A stretch of DNA of 64,000 nt from NCBI RefSeq assembly GCF_042670205.1, contig NZ_JBHUWD010000017.1, positions 1 to 64,000 on the forward strand. The letters run 5' to 3'. This stretch comes from Luteimicrobium sp042670205 (GTDB lineage: Bacteria > Actinomycetota > Actinomycetes > Actinomycetales > Cellulomonadaceae). Shown here one piece after another: positions 43,242-51,865 of the stretch. Below the pieces are notes generated by a model, which made no database searches, was not told the DNA's origin, and saw only the letters and a list, made by a program, of their open reading frames with translations. Position 1 is the first letter of the stretch, and each line of letters starts with the position of its first letter. Made by a program: the position numbers and the translations under genes.

Positions 43242-43973
43242 ATGATCACTCACTACGCCGCCTCCTCGACCGACCCCTCCGTCGCGCGGCCGTCCGGTCC
43301 GCCGCCGGTCGCCACGACACGTCCCGCCTCGAGCCGCCGCGCCGCGGCGACCGCGCTCGGCGCCCTCGGAGCGCTCGTCGTCCTGTTCCCCGCGCTCCGC
43401 CCCTGGCCGAGCGAGGCCGTCGCGACGCCCGAGCTGGCGCGAGCCATGGCGTCCGACCGGTGGATCGTCGCGCACCTCTGCGGCGCGGCCGCGATCGCCC
43501 TCTGGCCGTACGCCGCCGCGCTCGTCACGCGCCTCCTGCCCGCCGGGCGTGCCGCCCGTGCCGCGGTGGTCACGGGCGGCGCCGGCGCGGCGCTCGTCCT
43601 GCCCTACTTCGGCGCCGAGATCTTCGCGATCCACGAGCTCGCCGGGCGCGCGACGACCACGTGGGACCCGGCCTTCCTCGACGCGATCGACGACATCCGC
43701 CTGCAGCCCGTCGCCGCGACGATGTTCGCGTCCGGGCTGCTGCTGCTCGCGGTCTCGGGCGTGCTGCTCGCCGTCGCGTGGTGGCGCGCGCAGGACGGCG
43801 CGGCCCGCTGGGCGGCCGTGCCCCTCGCCGCCGCGCTCGTCCTGTTCCTGCCCCAGTTCTTCGCGGGCGAGCCCGTCCGGGTCGCGCACGGCGTCCTCGC
43901 GGGGCTCGCCGCGTGGCTGCTCGCCGCCGCCGTCGTCAGGACCCCAGGAACCCCAGCAGGTCGTGCCGTGTGA
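43242..43973 (+). CDS. Six-helix membrane protein, function unknown
   Basis: A 243-residue protein with a 30-residue Pro/Ala/Ser-rich N-terminus and about six membrane helices (ALGALGALVVLFPAL, WIVAHLCGAAAIALWPYAAA, VLPYFGAEIFAIHEL, MFASGLLLLAVSGVLLAVAW and others). The FGAEIFAIHEL segment within a helix may bind a metal or haem. No family was recognised. It is expressed from its own leaderless promoter, and its 3' end overlaps the convergent CBS gene by 38 bp. It divides the two transsulfuration genes. Confidence 0.7.
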   Translation: MITHYAASSTDPSVARPSGPPPVATTRPASSRRAAATALGALGALVVLFPALRPWPSEAVATPELARAMASDRWIVAHLCGAAAIALWPYAAALVTRLLPAGRAARAAVVTGGAGAALVLPYFGAEIFAIHELAGRATTTWDPAFLDAIDDIRLQPVAATMFASGLLLLAVSGVLLAVAWWRAQDGAARWAAVPLAAALVLFLPQFFAGEPVRVAHGVLAGLAAWLLAAAVVRTPGTPAGRAV

Positions 43974-45342
43974 GCACCCCCACGGGCTTGCCGTCGTCGA
44001 CGACCATGACGGCGTCGTCGTGCTCGAGCGCCGCGCGCAGCGACTCGACGCTCTCGCCGCTGCCCACGAGGGGCAGCGGCGGGCCCATGTGGGTCTCCAC
44101 GCGGTCCGCGAGGGACGCGTGGCCCGCGAAGACGACGTCGAGCAGGTCGCGCTCGGTCACGGCGCCCGCGACCTCGCCCAGCACCACGGGCGGCTCCGCC
44201 GAGACGACGGGCATCTGCGAGACGCCGTACTCGCGCAGGATGTCGATCGCGTCGCGCACGGTCTCGTGCGGGTGGGTGTGGACGAGCGCCGGCATCTCGC
44301 CGCTCTTGCCCCGCAGCACCTCGCCCACGGTCACGCCCGACGCCGCCGGGAGGAACCCGTACGACCGCATCCACGCGTCGTCGAACACCTTGGACAGGTA
44401 GCCACGGCCGCCGTCGGGCAGCAGCACGACGATCACCGCGCGCTTCGCCGCCTCGGGGTCCTCGCGCTGGAGCCGCTCCGCGACGCGCAACGCCGCGACG
44501 ACCGCCATGCCGGACGACCCGCCGACGAGCAGCGCCTCCTCGTGCGCGAGGCGCCGCGTCAGCTCGAACGACTCGGCGTCGGAGACCGCGATCACCTCGT
44601 GCGGCACCGCCGGGTCGTAGGCCGACGGCCAGAAGTCCTCCCCCACGCCCTCGACGAGGTACGGCCGGCCCGTCCCGCCCGAGTACACCGAGCCCTCGGG
44701 GTCGGCGCCGACCACGCGGACCTCCCCGCCGTCGGCCGCGTCGCGGGACGCCGAGACCTCCCGCAGGTACCGGCCCGTCCCCGTGATCGTGCCGCCCGTC
44801 CCGACACCGGCCACGAAGTGCGTGACGCGGCCGTCCGTGTCGGCCCAGATCTCCGGGCCGGTCGAGGCGTAGTGCGACGCCGGGCCGTTCGGGTTGGAGT
44901 ACTGGTCCGGCTTGTAGGCGCCGGGGATCTCCCGCACCAGCCGGTCGGACACCGAGTAGTACGAGTCCGGGGAGTCGGGGGCCACCGACGTCGGCGTCAC
45001 GACCACCTCCGCGCCGTACGCGCGCAGGACGTCGCGCTTGTCCTGCGAGACCTTGTCCGGGCAGACGAACACGCAGCGGTAGCCCTTGCGCTGCGCGACG
45101 AGCGCCAGGCCCACGCCGGTGTTGCCGCTCGTCGGCTCGACGATGGTCCCGCCGGGCCGCAGCGCGCCCGACTCCTCCGCGGCCTCGATGATCCTGAGCG
45201 CGATCCGGTCCTTGACCGAGCCCCCCGGGTTCACGTACTCGACCTTCGCGAGGATCGTCGCGTCGAGTCCTTCCGTCAGGTGCGTCAGCCGGACGAGGGG
45301 GGTGTTCCCGACCAGCTCGGACACGTGCTCCACGTAGCGCAT
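43936..45342 (-). CDS. Cystathionine beta-synthase with CBS domain pair
   Basis: A 468-residue protein. The N-terminal 320 residues are a fold-type II PLP lyase: PGGSVKDRIA with the PLP lysine, EPTSGNTGVGLA, VAGVGTGGTITGTGRYL. The C-terminal 130 residues hold two CBS motifs that bind adenosyl ligands and regulate activity. It makes cystathionine from serine (or O-acetylserine) and homocysteine. This architecture is that of actinobacterial CBS (mycobacterial Rv1077 type). The downstream MetB completes the transsulfuration link. Confidence 0.92.
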   Translation of the reverse strand: MRYVEHVSELVGNTPLVRLTHLTEGLDATILAKVEYVNPGGSVKDRIALRIIEAAEESGALRPGGTIVEPTSGNTGVGLALVAQRKGYRCVFVCPDKVSQDKRDVLRAYGAEVVVTPTSVAPDSPDSYYSVSDRLVREIPGAYKPDQYSNPNGPASHYASTGPEIWADTDGRVTHFVAGVGTGGTITGTGRYLREVSASRDAADGGEVRVVGADPEGSVYSGGTGRPYLVEGVGEDFWPSAYDPAVPHEVIAVSDAESFELTRRLAHEEALLVGGSSGMAVVAALRVAERLQREDPEAAKRAVIVVLLPDGGRGYLSKVFDDAWMRSYGFLPAASGVTVGEVLRGKSGEMPALVHTHPHETVRDAIDILREYGVSQMPVVSAEPPVVLGEVAGAVTERDLLDVVFAGHASLADRVETHMGPPLPLVGSGESVESLRAALEHDDAVMVVDDGKPVGVLTRHDLLGFLGS

Positions 45343-45496
45343 GGCCCCACGCTAGCCGCGCCGCGAGCCGGTGACCGGACGACGGGGCCGAGCACCGGAG
45401 GCCCGCTGCGGGGCCCGGGTGAGGACGACGTCAGGAGGAGGTGAACGGGGACGCCGGAACTGGCGTCGGGCAGGCCCGAAGGAGCACGCTGGCGTC

Positions 45497-47563
45497 ATGA
45501 GCTCCACCCCCGACGCACCCGACACCCCCGGGGACACGACCCCGAAGCACCTGAGCACGCTCGAGCCGACCTCGACCGCGGCCCCCGCCGACACGGCGCG
45601 GCCGCCGGCGAACGTCCCGGCGCACGGGCTGCACCTCGAGGCGAGCGACCAGCCCTACCGCCCCGTCCGGGACGGGCGCAGCCCCTTCCCGTCGATCGCC
45701 GACTACGCGTTCCTCTCGGACTGCGAGGCCAACGCCCTGGTCGCGCCGAGCGGCGCCGTCGAGTGGATGTGCGTGCCGCGGCCCGACTCACCCAGCATCT
45801 TCTCGTCCGTGCTCGACCGCGGCACGGGCTCGTTCCGCGTCGGCCCCTACGGGGTCGGGGTCCCCGTCGCGCGGCGCTACCTACCCGGCACGCTCGTCCT
45901 CGAGACGACGTGGCAGACGACGACCGGCTGGCTCGTCGTGCGGGACGCGATGGTCATGGGGCCCTGGCACAACGTCGCCGAACGCTCGCAGACCCACCGC
46001 CGCACCCCCACCGACCACGACGCCGAGCACATCCTGCTCCGCACCGTCATCTGCGTGAACGGCACCGTCGAGCTCGACGTGGTGTGCGAGCCGATGCCCG
46101 ACTACGGACGCCGCGCCTGCCAGTGGGAGTACGAGGGCGACGGCTACAACCGTCTCGTCGCACGCCGCGGAGACGGGCCCAACCCCGACCTGCACATCAC
46201 GAGCAGCCTGCGCCTCGGCGTCGAGGACCGCCGCGTCCAGGCGCGCACCCGTCTGCGCGCCGGCGAGCACGCGTACGTCGCGATGTCGTGGTCCGGGCTC
46301 CCCGCGCCGTCGGACTGGGAGGAGGCCCTGCGCGCCATGCAGCGCACCGAGCGGTACTGGCGCGAGTGGCTCACCCAGGGCGTGTTCCCCGACCACCCGT
46401 GGCGCTCGTACCTGCAGCAGTCCGCGCTGACCCTCAAGGGCCTCACCTACGCCCCGACGGGCGCGCTGCTGGCCGCGGCGACGACGTCCCTGCCCGAGAC
46501 CCCCGGCGGCGAACGCAACTGGGACTACCGGTACGCGTGGATCCGCGACTCGACGTTCGCCCTCTGGGGCCTCTACACCCTCGGCTTCGACCGGGAGGCC
46601 AACGACTTCTTCGCGTTCGTGCACGACGTGTGCCGCGACGACCAGCCGCTCCAGGTGATGTACGGCGTCGGCGGCGAGCACCGGCTCGACGAGCACGAGC
46701 TCGACCACCTCCACGGGTACGAAGGGGCCCGGCCGGTGCGCGTCGGGAACGACGCCTACCTGCAGACCCAGCACGACGTGTGGGGCGCCGTCCTCGACTC
46801 GGTCTACCTGCACGCCAAGTCACGCGAACAGCTCCCCGAGTCCCTGTGGCCCGTCCTCAAGCAGCAGGTCGAAGAAGCCATCAAGCACTGGCACGAGCCC
46901 GACCACGGCATCTGGGAGGTCCGTGGCGCGCCCCAGCACTTCACGTCGTCCAAGCTGTTCTGCTGGGTCGCGCTCGACCGCGGCGCCCGCCTCGCCGAGC
47001 TCTACGACGAGCACGACTTCGCGTCCCAGTGGTCCAAGATCGCCGACGAGATCCACGCCGACATCTGCGCCCACGGCCTCGACGACCGCGGCGTGTTCAC
47101 CCAGCACTACGGCACGACGGCGCTCGACGCCTCCCTGCTGCTCATGCCGCTGCTGCGCTTCCTCCCGCCCGACGACGAACGCGTCCGCAACACCGTCCTC
47201 GCGATCGCCGACGAGCTGACCGAAGAGGGCCTCGTCCTGCGGTACCGGACCGACGAGACCGACGACGGGCTCTCCGGCGAGGAGGGCACGTTCACGATCT
47301 GCTCGTTCTGGCTCGTGTCCGCGCTCGTCGAGATCGGCGAGGTCGACCGGGCCCGCGCCCTGTGCGAGCGGCTGCTGTCGTTCGCGAGCCCGCTCGGCCT
47401 CTACGCGGAGGAGATCGACACCCGCAACGGTCGGCACCTCGGCAACTTCCCGCAGGCGTTCACGCACCTGGCGCTCATCAACGCCGTGATGCACGTCGTC
47501 CGGGTCGAGGAGGCCGCGACCTCCCCGACCGGCTTCGCCGCGGCTCACCGCTCCGCGAGCTGA
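45497..47563 (+). CDS. GH15 glucoamylase/trehalase-like glycoside hydrolase
   Basis: A 688-residue protein with an N-terminal beta-domain (PSIADYAFLSDCEANALV; VEWMCVPRPDSPSIFSSVLD) and a C-terminal (alpha/alpha)6 barrel of family 15: ERNWDYRYAWIRDSTFALW and EEIDTRNGRHLGNFPQAFTH, with Glu residues in EEGTFTICSFWLV and EEIDT as candidate catalytic acids. No signal peptide; mycobacterial homologues act on trehalose, others on alpha-glucan, so substrate is uncertain. The first 50 residues are a Thr/Pro/Ala-rich extension. The ATG at 45497 follows GGAG at longer than usual spacing. Confidence 0.87.
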   Translation: MSSTPDAPDTPGDTTPKHLSTLEPTSTAAPADTARPPANVPAHGLHLEASDQPYRPVRDGRSPFPSIADYAFLSDCEANALVAPSGAVEWMCVPRPDSPSIFSSVLDRGTGSFRVGPYGVGVPVARRYLPGTLVLETTWQTTTGWLVVRDAMVMGPWHNVAERSQTHRRTPTDHDAEHILLRTVICVNGTVELDVVCEPMPDYGRRACQWEYEGDGYNRLVARRGDGPNPDLHITSSLRLGVEDRRVQARTRLRAGEHAYVAMSWSGLPAPSDWEEALRAMQRTERYWREWLTQGVFPDHPWRSYLQQSALTLKGLTYAPTGALLAAATTSLPETPGGERNWDYRYAWIRDSTFALWGLYTLGFDREANDFFAFVHDVCRDDQPLQVMYGVGGEHRLDEHELDHLHGYEGARPVRVGNDAYLQTQHDVWGAVLDSVYLHAKSREQLPESLWPVLKQQVEEAIKHWHEPDHGIWEVRGAPQHFTSSKLFCWVALDRGARLAELYDEHDFASQWSKIADEIHADICAHGLDDRGVFTQHYGTTALDASLLLMPLLRFLPPDDERVRNTVLAIADELTEEGLVLRYRTDETDDGLSGEEGTFTICSFWLVSALVEIGEVDRARALCERLLSFASPLGLYAEEIDTRNGRHLGNFPQAFTHLALINAVMHVVRVEEAATSPTGFAAAHRSAS

Positions 47564-47681
47564 CGCCGTTCGCCGAGCACGACGCCCGCGGGGTCGGGTG
47601 CGCGGGCGGGCGCCCGCTCGGCCGTCGTCCCGCGCGCCCGCCTGCGCGTCGAGCATGCGGTCAGCCCCGCGCGCGCCCGGT

Positions 47682-47761
47682 CCCCTTCTCCCGTGAGTGC
47701 GTACTCTTTGCGCGACACACCCGGCGAGTCGCGCAAAGAGTACGCACTCACCGAGAAGGGG
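47682..47761. terminator. Family-B hairpin, copy 3
   Basis: A 35-nt arm (starting CCCCTTCTCCCGTGAGTGCG) pairs with 47728-47761 with one small bulge, around an 11-nt loop. It is the longest copy and lies 118 bp after the GH15 stop. Core GTGAGTGCGTACTCTTTGCG differs from copies 1 and 2 by compensating changes in both arms. Confidence 0.78.
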
Positions 47762-47891
47762 GCCGGCCGAGCATGGGGATGCGCGCATGCTCGGCGCCGC
47801 GCGCGATGCCGTGTGCGCGACTCTCCGGGATCTGCTGCCCGGAGCCGAAGAGCCCCACACGATCCGGAGGCTCGCCGCCATCGGCCCACAC

Positions 47892-48017
47892 GTCACCGTC
47901 GGCGAACCCAGCGTCACCCTCGGCGAACCCAGCGTCACCCTCGGCGAACCCAGCGTCACCCTCGGCGAACCCAGCGTCACCCTCGGCGAACCCAGCGTCA
48001 CCGTCGGCGAACCCCGC
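47892..48017 (+). repeat. Family-D tandem array, six 21-bp units
   Basis: Six head-to-tail 21-bp units of GTCACCCTCGGCGAACCCAG plus C. Units 2-5 are identical; units 1 and 6 have GTCACCG instead of GTCACCC. There are no spacers, so it is a minisatellite, not CRISPR. It ends 62 bp before the -35 of the hydrolase promoter. Confidence 0.85.
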
Positions 48018-48078
48018 CCGCCCCACCCGCCTCAACCAGAGCGACGTGTCCGACCACCAAGTCCGACCACCAGGAGGG

Positions 48079-48114
48079 TTGCGCACAAAGGCTAATGGGC
48101 ATAGCTTTATGGCT
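48079..48114 (+). promoter_or_regulatory. Leaderless sigma-70-type promoter (twin of 43206)
   Basis: -35 TTGCGC (48079-48084), 17-bp spacer, -10 TAGCTT (48102-48107), 7 nt, then ATG. The TAGC-TTTATG-GCTA inverted repeat (48102-48115) matches that of the promoter at 43.2 kb except for one base. Confidence 0.75.
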
Positions 48115-49023
48115 ATGAGCGACACATCCTCCACCGTCCAGCACCTCGACCGTCCTGAGGGGCGCATCGCCTACACCGTCACCGGCACGGGCCCGCTCGT
48201 CGTGGCGACGCCCGGCATGGGCGACCTCCGCTCGAGCTGGGACGACCAGGTCCCCGCACTCGTCGCGGCGGGCTATCGCGTCGCGGTCGCGGACCTGCGC
48301 GGCCACGGCGACTCGGACACGACGTTCCGCACCCACGGCGACGCGGCCACGGCGTCGGACGTCGTGGCGCTGGTCGAGCACCTGGCGGGCGAGCACCCCG
48401 CGGACGACGCCCGCGCCGTGCTGGTCGGGAGCTCGATGGGCGGGTCGGCGTCGATCGTCGCGGCGGCCGCGCGCCCCGAGCTCGTCCGTGGCCTGGTGCT
48501 CGTGAGCGCGATGGGCCGCGAGCACACGGACGGACTGAAGCGCACGGTCATGCACGGGGTGATGCGGACGCTGCTGGCACGCCCGTGGGGGGCGAGGGCG
48601 TGGGCGGGCTACTACACGAGCATCACCAAGGGTCGCCGCTCCGAGCGGTTCCCCGAGCACGTCGCGGCGGTCCGCGCGTCCCTGCAGGACCCGGCGCACC
48701 TGCGTTCCTTCCGCGACCTGGCGCTGCAGCTCGACCACCACGAGGTCGACGCCGCCGTCCGGACGCTCGCCGCGCACCCGGTCCCCACGGTCACGCTCGT
48801 CGGCGCGCTCGACCCCGACTTCCCCGACCCGGCCGCGGAGGCGGCGTGGCTGCGTTCGCAGCTCGGGGGGTCGGCGGCCGTCGTCCCGGACACCGGGCAC
48901 TACGCGCAGCACCAGGCGCCCGAGGTCGTCACCGAGGCGATCCTCGGCCTCCTCCGCGAGCTCGACGCGCCGGCCGTCCAGAGCGCCCCGGCCGCCGCCG
49001 AGCGGAGCGAGCACCGTGCCTAG
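48115..49023 (+). CDS. Alpha/beta-fold hydrolase
   Basis: A 302-residue hydrolase: oxyanion-hole region ATPGMGDLRSSW, DLRGHGDSD, nucleophile Ser in VLVGSSMGGSAS, acid in LVGALDPDFPD and His in PDTGHYAQHQAPE. It is most like epoxide-hydrolase/esterase relatives; substrate unknown. An in-frame ATG two codons upstream exists, but the promoter spacing supports this one. It overlaps the TetR gene by eight bases and is probably coregulated with it. Confidence 0.88.
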   Translation: MSDTSSTVQHLDRPEGRIAYTVTGTGPLVVATPGMGDLRSSWDDQVPALVAAGYRVAVADLRGHGDSDTTFRTHGDAATASDVVALVEHLAGEHPADDARAVLVGSSMGGSASIVAAAARPELVRGLVLVSAMGREHTDGLKRTVMHGVMRTLLARPWGARAWAGYYTSITKGRRSERFPEHVAAVRASLQDPAHLRSFRDLALQLDHHEVDAAVRTLAAHPVPTVTLVGALDPDFPDPAAEAAWLRSQLGGSAAVVPDTGHYAQHQAPEVVTEAILGLLRELDAPAVQSAPAAAERSEHRA

Positions 49024-49624
49024 GGCGGGCCTGTCCCGGGACGCGGTCGTGGAGCACGCGCTCGCGCTCGTCGACGACGGCGGCACGACCGGGTTCGCGG
49101 ACCTCACCCTCGCGCGGGTGGCGGCGCGGGCGGGGGTCGCGACGCCGAGCCTGTACAAGCACGTGGGGTCGCTCGATGACCTGCGCCGCGGGGTCGCGCT
49201 CGTCGCGGTCCGCGAGCTCGGGCGTGCGTGCGCGGCGGCAACGGTGGGGCGTAGCGGACCGGATGCGCTGCGGTCGCTCGCGCGGGCCATCCGCGGCTAC
49301 GCCGTCGCGCACCCCGGCCGGTACGCGGCGACACAGGTCGCGCCGGACCCGTCCTCCGCGGACGACCTGGAGCTCTCGGCCGCGGGCGCCGACGTCGTCG
49401 CGATCGTGGCCGCGACCCTGCGCGGGTTCGACCTCGACGAGGCGCGCACGGTCGACGTCGTCCGGGCTGTCCGGTCCGGGGTCCACGGCTTCGTGTCCCT
49501 CGAGCTGGGCGGAGGCTTCGGCCTGCCCGACGACGTCGACGCGAGCTACGACGTCCTCGTCGAGATCCTCGTGGACGGCCTCGAGGGGCTGGCAGCGGCC
49601 GCGACCACGCCGGCTGCCTCGTAG
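49016..49624 (+). CDS. TetR/AcrR-family regulator (WHG-type C-terminus)
   Basis: A 202-residue repressor with an N-terminal HTH (LTLARVAARAGVATPSLYKHVGSLDDL) and a C-terminal ligand domain of the WHG type (SGVHGFVSLELGGGFGLP). It is cotranscribed with the alpha/beta hydrolase and is a candidate to bind the TAGC/GCTA repeat in that promoter. GTG start within the end of the hydrolase gene. Confidence 0.88.
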   Translation: MPRAGLSRDAVVEHALALVDDGGTTGFADLTLARVAARAGVATPSLYKHVGSLDDLRRGVALVAVRELGRACAAATVGRSGPDALRSLARAIRGYAVAHPGRYAATQVAPDPSSADDLELSAAGADVVAIVAATLRGFDLDEARTVDVVRAVRSGVHGFVSLELGGGFGLPDDVDASYDVLVEILVDGLEGLAAAATTPAAS

Positions 49625-49689
49625 CGAGGGCTGGCGAACGGCTGGGCGGTGTGGGAGAACGGGAGGGTCGCCCACCCCGGAGGAGCCCG

Positions 49690-50085
49690 ATGTCCGCTCG
49701 GATCACGCTCGACAGCACCACCGTCAACGCCCCGGACGCGCTCGCGCTCGCGGAGTTCTACGCGGTCATCACCGGTGGGAGCGCCGCGGGCGACGCGCGC
49801 TGGGCCGCCGTCAGCGGGCCCGACGGGCGCATCGCGTTCCAGCAGGTGGAGGACCACCGCGCCCCCGACTGGCCCGCGGACTCGGTGCCCACCCAGCTGC
49901 ACCTGGACTTCCACGTGGACGACCTCGAGGCCACCGCGGCGCGGGTCCTCGCGGCGGGAGCCACGCAGTTCGAGGCACAGCCCAACGCCGACCACTGCCT
50001 CGTGTTCGCCGATCCCGCCGGACACCCCTTCTGCCTGTCCACCTGGGCGCTCGACGAGCTCTTCGACGCCGTCCGCGGCGCCTAG
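49690..50085 (+). CDS. VOC (glyoxalase/bleomycin-resistance) family protein
   Basis: A 131-residue glyoxalase-fold protein made of two beta-alpha-beta3 units (SARITLDSTTVNAPDALALA at the start, LHLDFHVDDLEATAARVLAA in the middle, VFADPAGHPFCLS at the end). It may be an isomerase, lyase or a small-molecule binder; no activity can be assigned. GGAGGAG precedes the ATG; the frame upstream is a shadow. Confidence 0.85.
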   Translation: MSARITLDSTTVNAPDALALAEFYAVITGGSAAGDARWAAVSGPDGRIAFQQVEDHRAPDWPADSVPTQLHLDFHVDDLEATAARVLAAGATQFEAQPNADHCLVFADPAGHPFCLSTWALDELFDAVRGA

Positions 50086-50094
50086 GCCCGCCGG

Positions 50095-50538
50095 ATGGAC
50101 CAGCCCGTCCGGTGGGGCGTGACCGTCGACTGCGCGGACCCCCGCGTCGTGGCGCGGTTCTGGGCGCTCGCGCTCGGGTACCGTGAGCCGCCGCCGCCCG
50201 AGGGCCAGCCCACCTGGGACGCGTGGTTCGACGCGCACGGCGTCCCGCCGGACGAGCGCGACGACGCCACGTACCTGGCGGACCCGTCGGGCAGGCTCCC
50301 GACGCTGTCGTTCCTCAAGGTCCCCGAGCCCAAGACGACGAAGAACCGGCTCCACCTCGACGTCAAGGTCTCGGGCGGCCGCGACGTGCCGCAGGAGCGG
50401 CGCGAGGCGGCGATCCGCGCGAAGGTCGCGGAGCTCGTCGCCGCGGGGGGCCGGACGCTGCAGGAGTACACCGGGCCGAGGGGGCTCGACCACGTCGTCC
50501 TCGCGGACCCCGAGGGCAACGAGCTCTGTGTCGTCTGA
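50095..50538 (+). CDS. VOC family protein
   Basis: A 147-residue glyoxalase-like protein with RWGVTVDCADPRVVARFWA at the N-terminus and LDHVVLADPEGNELCVV at the C-terminus, the usual edges of this fold. It begins 9 bp after the preceding VOC gene, so the two may act together or derive from duplication, although their sequences are now distant. Confidence 0.85.
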   Translation: MDQPVRWGVTVDCADPRVVARFWALALGYREPPPPEGQPTWDAWFDAHGVPPDERDDATYLADPSGRLPTLSFLKVPEPKTTKNRLHLDVKVSGGRDVPQERREAAIRAKVAELVAAGGRTLQEYTGPRGLDHVVLADPEGNELCVV

Positions 50539-50569
50539 CGCGGCGGCACATTCGGGGCAGACTGGACGC

Positions 50570-51865
50570 GTGCCCGCCCCCGACCCTCCCCCGCTGCCCG
50601 ACGCCGTCACGGCCGTCCTCGCCGGGCTGCGCCGCTGGCCCGACATCGAGGGACCCGACCTCCTGGCCGCCGACGGCGCGGACCGCCTGCTGCTCGCGGA
50701 GCTCGCCGGGCTCCTGGCCGGACCGGGCGGCGAGGCGCTCACCCGGGCGGGGGCGGTGAGCATCCTCGACGACGCGCACGGCGCCCTCACGCTCGGCGCG
50801 CTGACGCTCGGCGCCCGCGGCCCGCGCGTCTGGCAGGACTCCGTGGTCGCGGAACGGGCGCTCGACGCCAACGCCGAGCGGCTCGGGCTCGCCGGCGCGT
50901 ACGAGCGCCGGTCCGCGGGCGCCCCCGGGTCGGCGCTCGTCCCGGCCGACGTGACAGGTGGTGCCCGGCTCGTCCTGCTCCGGCTGCCACGCTCGCTCGC
51001 CGCGCTCACGGAGCTCGCGGAGGCCGTGGCAGGGTCCGCCGCACCGGACGTCGTCGTGCTGGCGGGCGGCATGGTCAAGCACATGACGCCCGCGATGAAC
51101 GACGTGCTCGGCCGGTGCTTCACGACGGTCCACGCGACGCGCGGACGGCACAAGGCACGCGTGCTCGTCGCGTCGGGGCCTCGGGAGGTCGAAGCGACGT
51201 ACCCGGTCGCGGAGCAGGCGGCGGCCGACCTGGCCGTGTGGGCGTACGGGGCGGCGTTCGCTGGGCCACGGCTCGACCGTGGCGCACGCGCGCTGCTCGA
51301 GGCGCTCGGCCTGCTTTCCGGCACGTCCGGCGCCCCGTCCGCCGATCGCGCGTCGTTCCCGCCCGGCGCGACGGTCCTGGACCTGGGTTGCGGCACGGGC
51401 GTCCTCGCCACGAGCGTCGCCCGCGCCTTCCCCGACGCGCGCGTGGTCGCGACCGACGTGTCCGCCGCGGCGGTCGCGTCGACGGCGCTCACGGCCGAGC
51501 ACGCGGGCGTCGGCGACCGGGTCGAGGCGGTGCGCGACGACGCCGGGCGCGACCTGCCCGACGCGACGTTCGACGTCGTCGTCTGCAACCCGCCCTTCCA
51601 CGTGGGAGCCGCCGTCCACACGGGCGCGGCGTCCCGGATGTTCCGCACGGCGGCGCGCGTGCTGCGGCCCGGCGGCGTCCTGTGGACGGTGTACAACTCG
51701 CACCTGCGGTACCGCGCGGAGCTCGCGCGCGTCGTCGGCCCGACGACGCAGGTCGCCCGCGACCGTACGTTCACCGTGACCCGGTCGGTCGCGAGCCCGG
51801 CGGGCGGCGCCCCAGCGCACGGCCGCCCCGGACGCCGCACTCCACCCGAGGAGGAGACGCCATGA
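50570..51865 (+). CDS. Class I SAM-dependent methyltransferase (RsmC/RlmG-like)
   Basis: A 431-residue two-domain protein. The N-terminal half is a degenerate methyltransferase-like domain; the C-terminal half has the SAM motif VLDLGCGTGVLA and the N-methylation motif NPPFH. This architecture is that of guanine-N2 rRNA methyltransferases such as RsmC and RlmG; the exact rRNA site is not assignable. GTG start; stop overlaps the next ATG. Confidence 0.87.
   Translation: MPAPDPPPLPDAVTAVLAGLRRWPDIEGPDLLAADGADRLLLAELAGLLAGPGGEALTRAGAVSILDDAHGALTLGALTLGARGPRVWQDSVVAERALDANAERLGLAGAYERRSAGAPGSALVPADVTGGARLVLLRLPRSLAALTELAEAVAGSAAPDVVVLAGGMVKHMTPAMNDVLGRCFTTVHATRGRHKARVLVASGPREVEATYPVAEQAAADLAVWAYGAAFAGPRLDRGARALLEALGLLSGTSGAPSADRASFPPGATVLDLGCGTGVLATSVARAFPDARVVATDVSAAAVASTALTAEHAGVGDRVEAVRDDAGRDLPDATFDVVVCNPPFHVGAAVHTGAASRMFRTAARVLRPGGVLWTVYNSHLRYRAELARVVGPTTQVARDRTFTVTRSVASPAGGAPAHGRPGRRTPPEEETP

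Larger units (their letters stand above)
47564..48114. other. Gene-free 551-bp region with hairpin, repeat array and promoter
   Basis: No convincing gene lies here; the short frames present read through repeats. In order it holds a family-B hairpin (47682-47761), a stretch with small GC-rich hairpins such as CCGG-GATCTGCTG-CCCGG (near 47826-47843), the six-unit family-D array (47892-48017) and the leaderless promoter of the next gene. Confidence 0.7.

Noticed and set aside
47892..48017. Possible CRISPR array
   Set aside because: The 21-bp units abut with no spacers and no cas genes are present.
45763..49023. A 1086-residue plus-strand frame covering GH15, the repeat region and the hydrolase
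   Set aside because: The GH15 part is an out-of-frame shadow and the middle translates the 21-bp repeats as SANPASP-type peptides. The true gene is the 302-residue hydrolase at its end.
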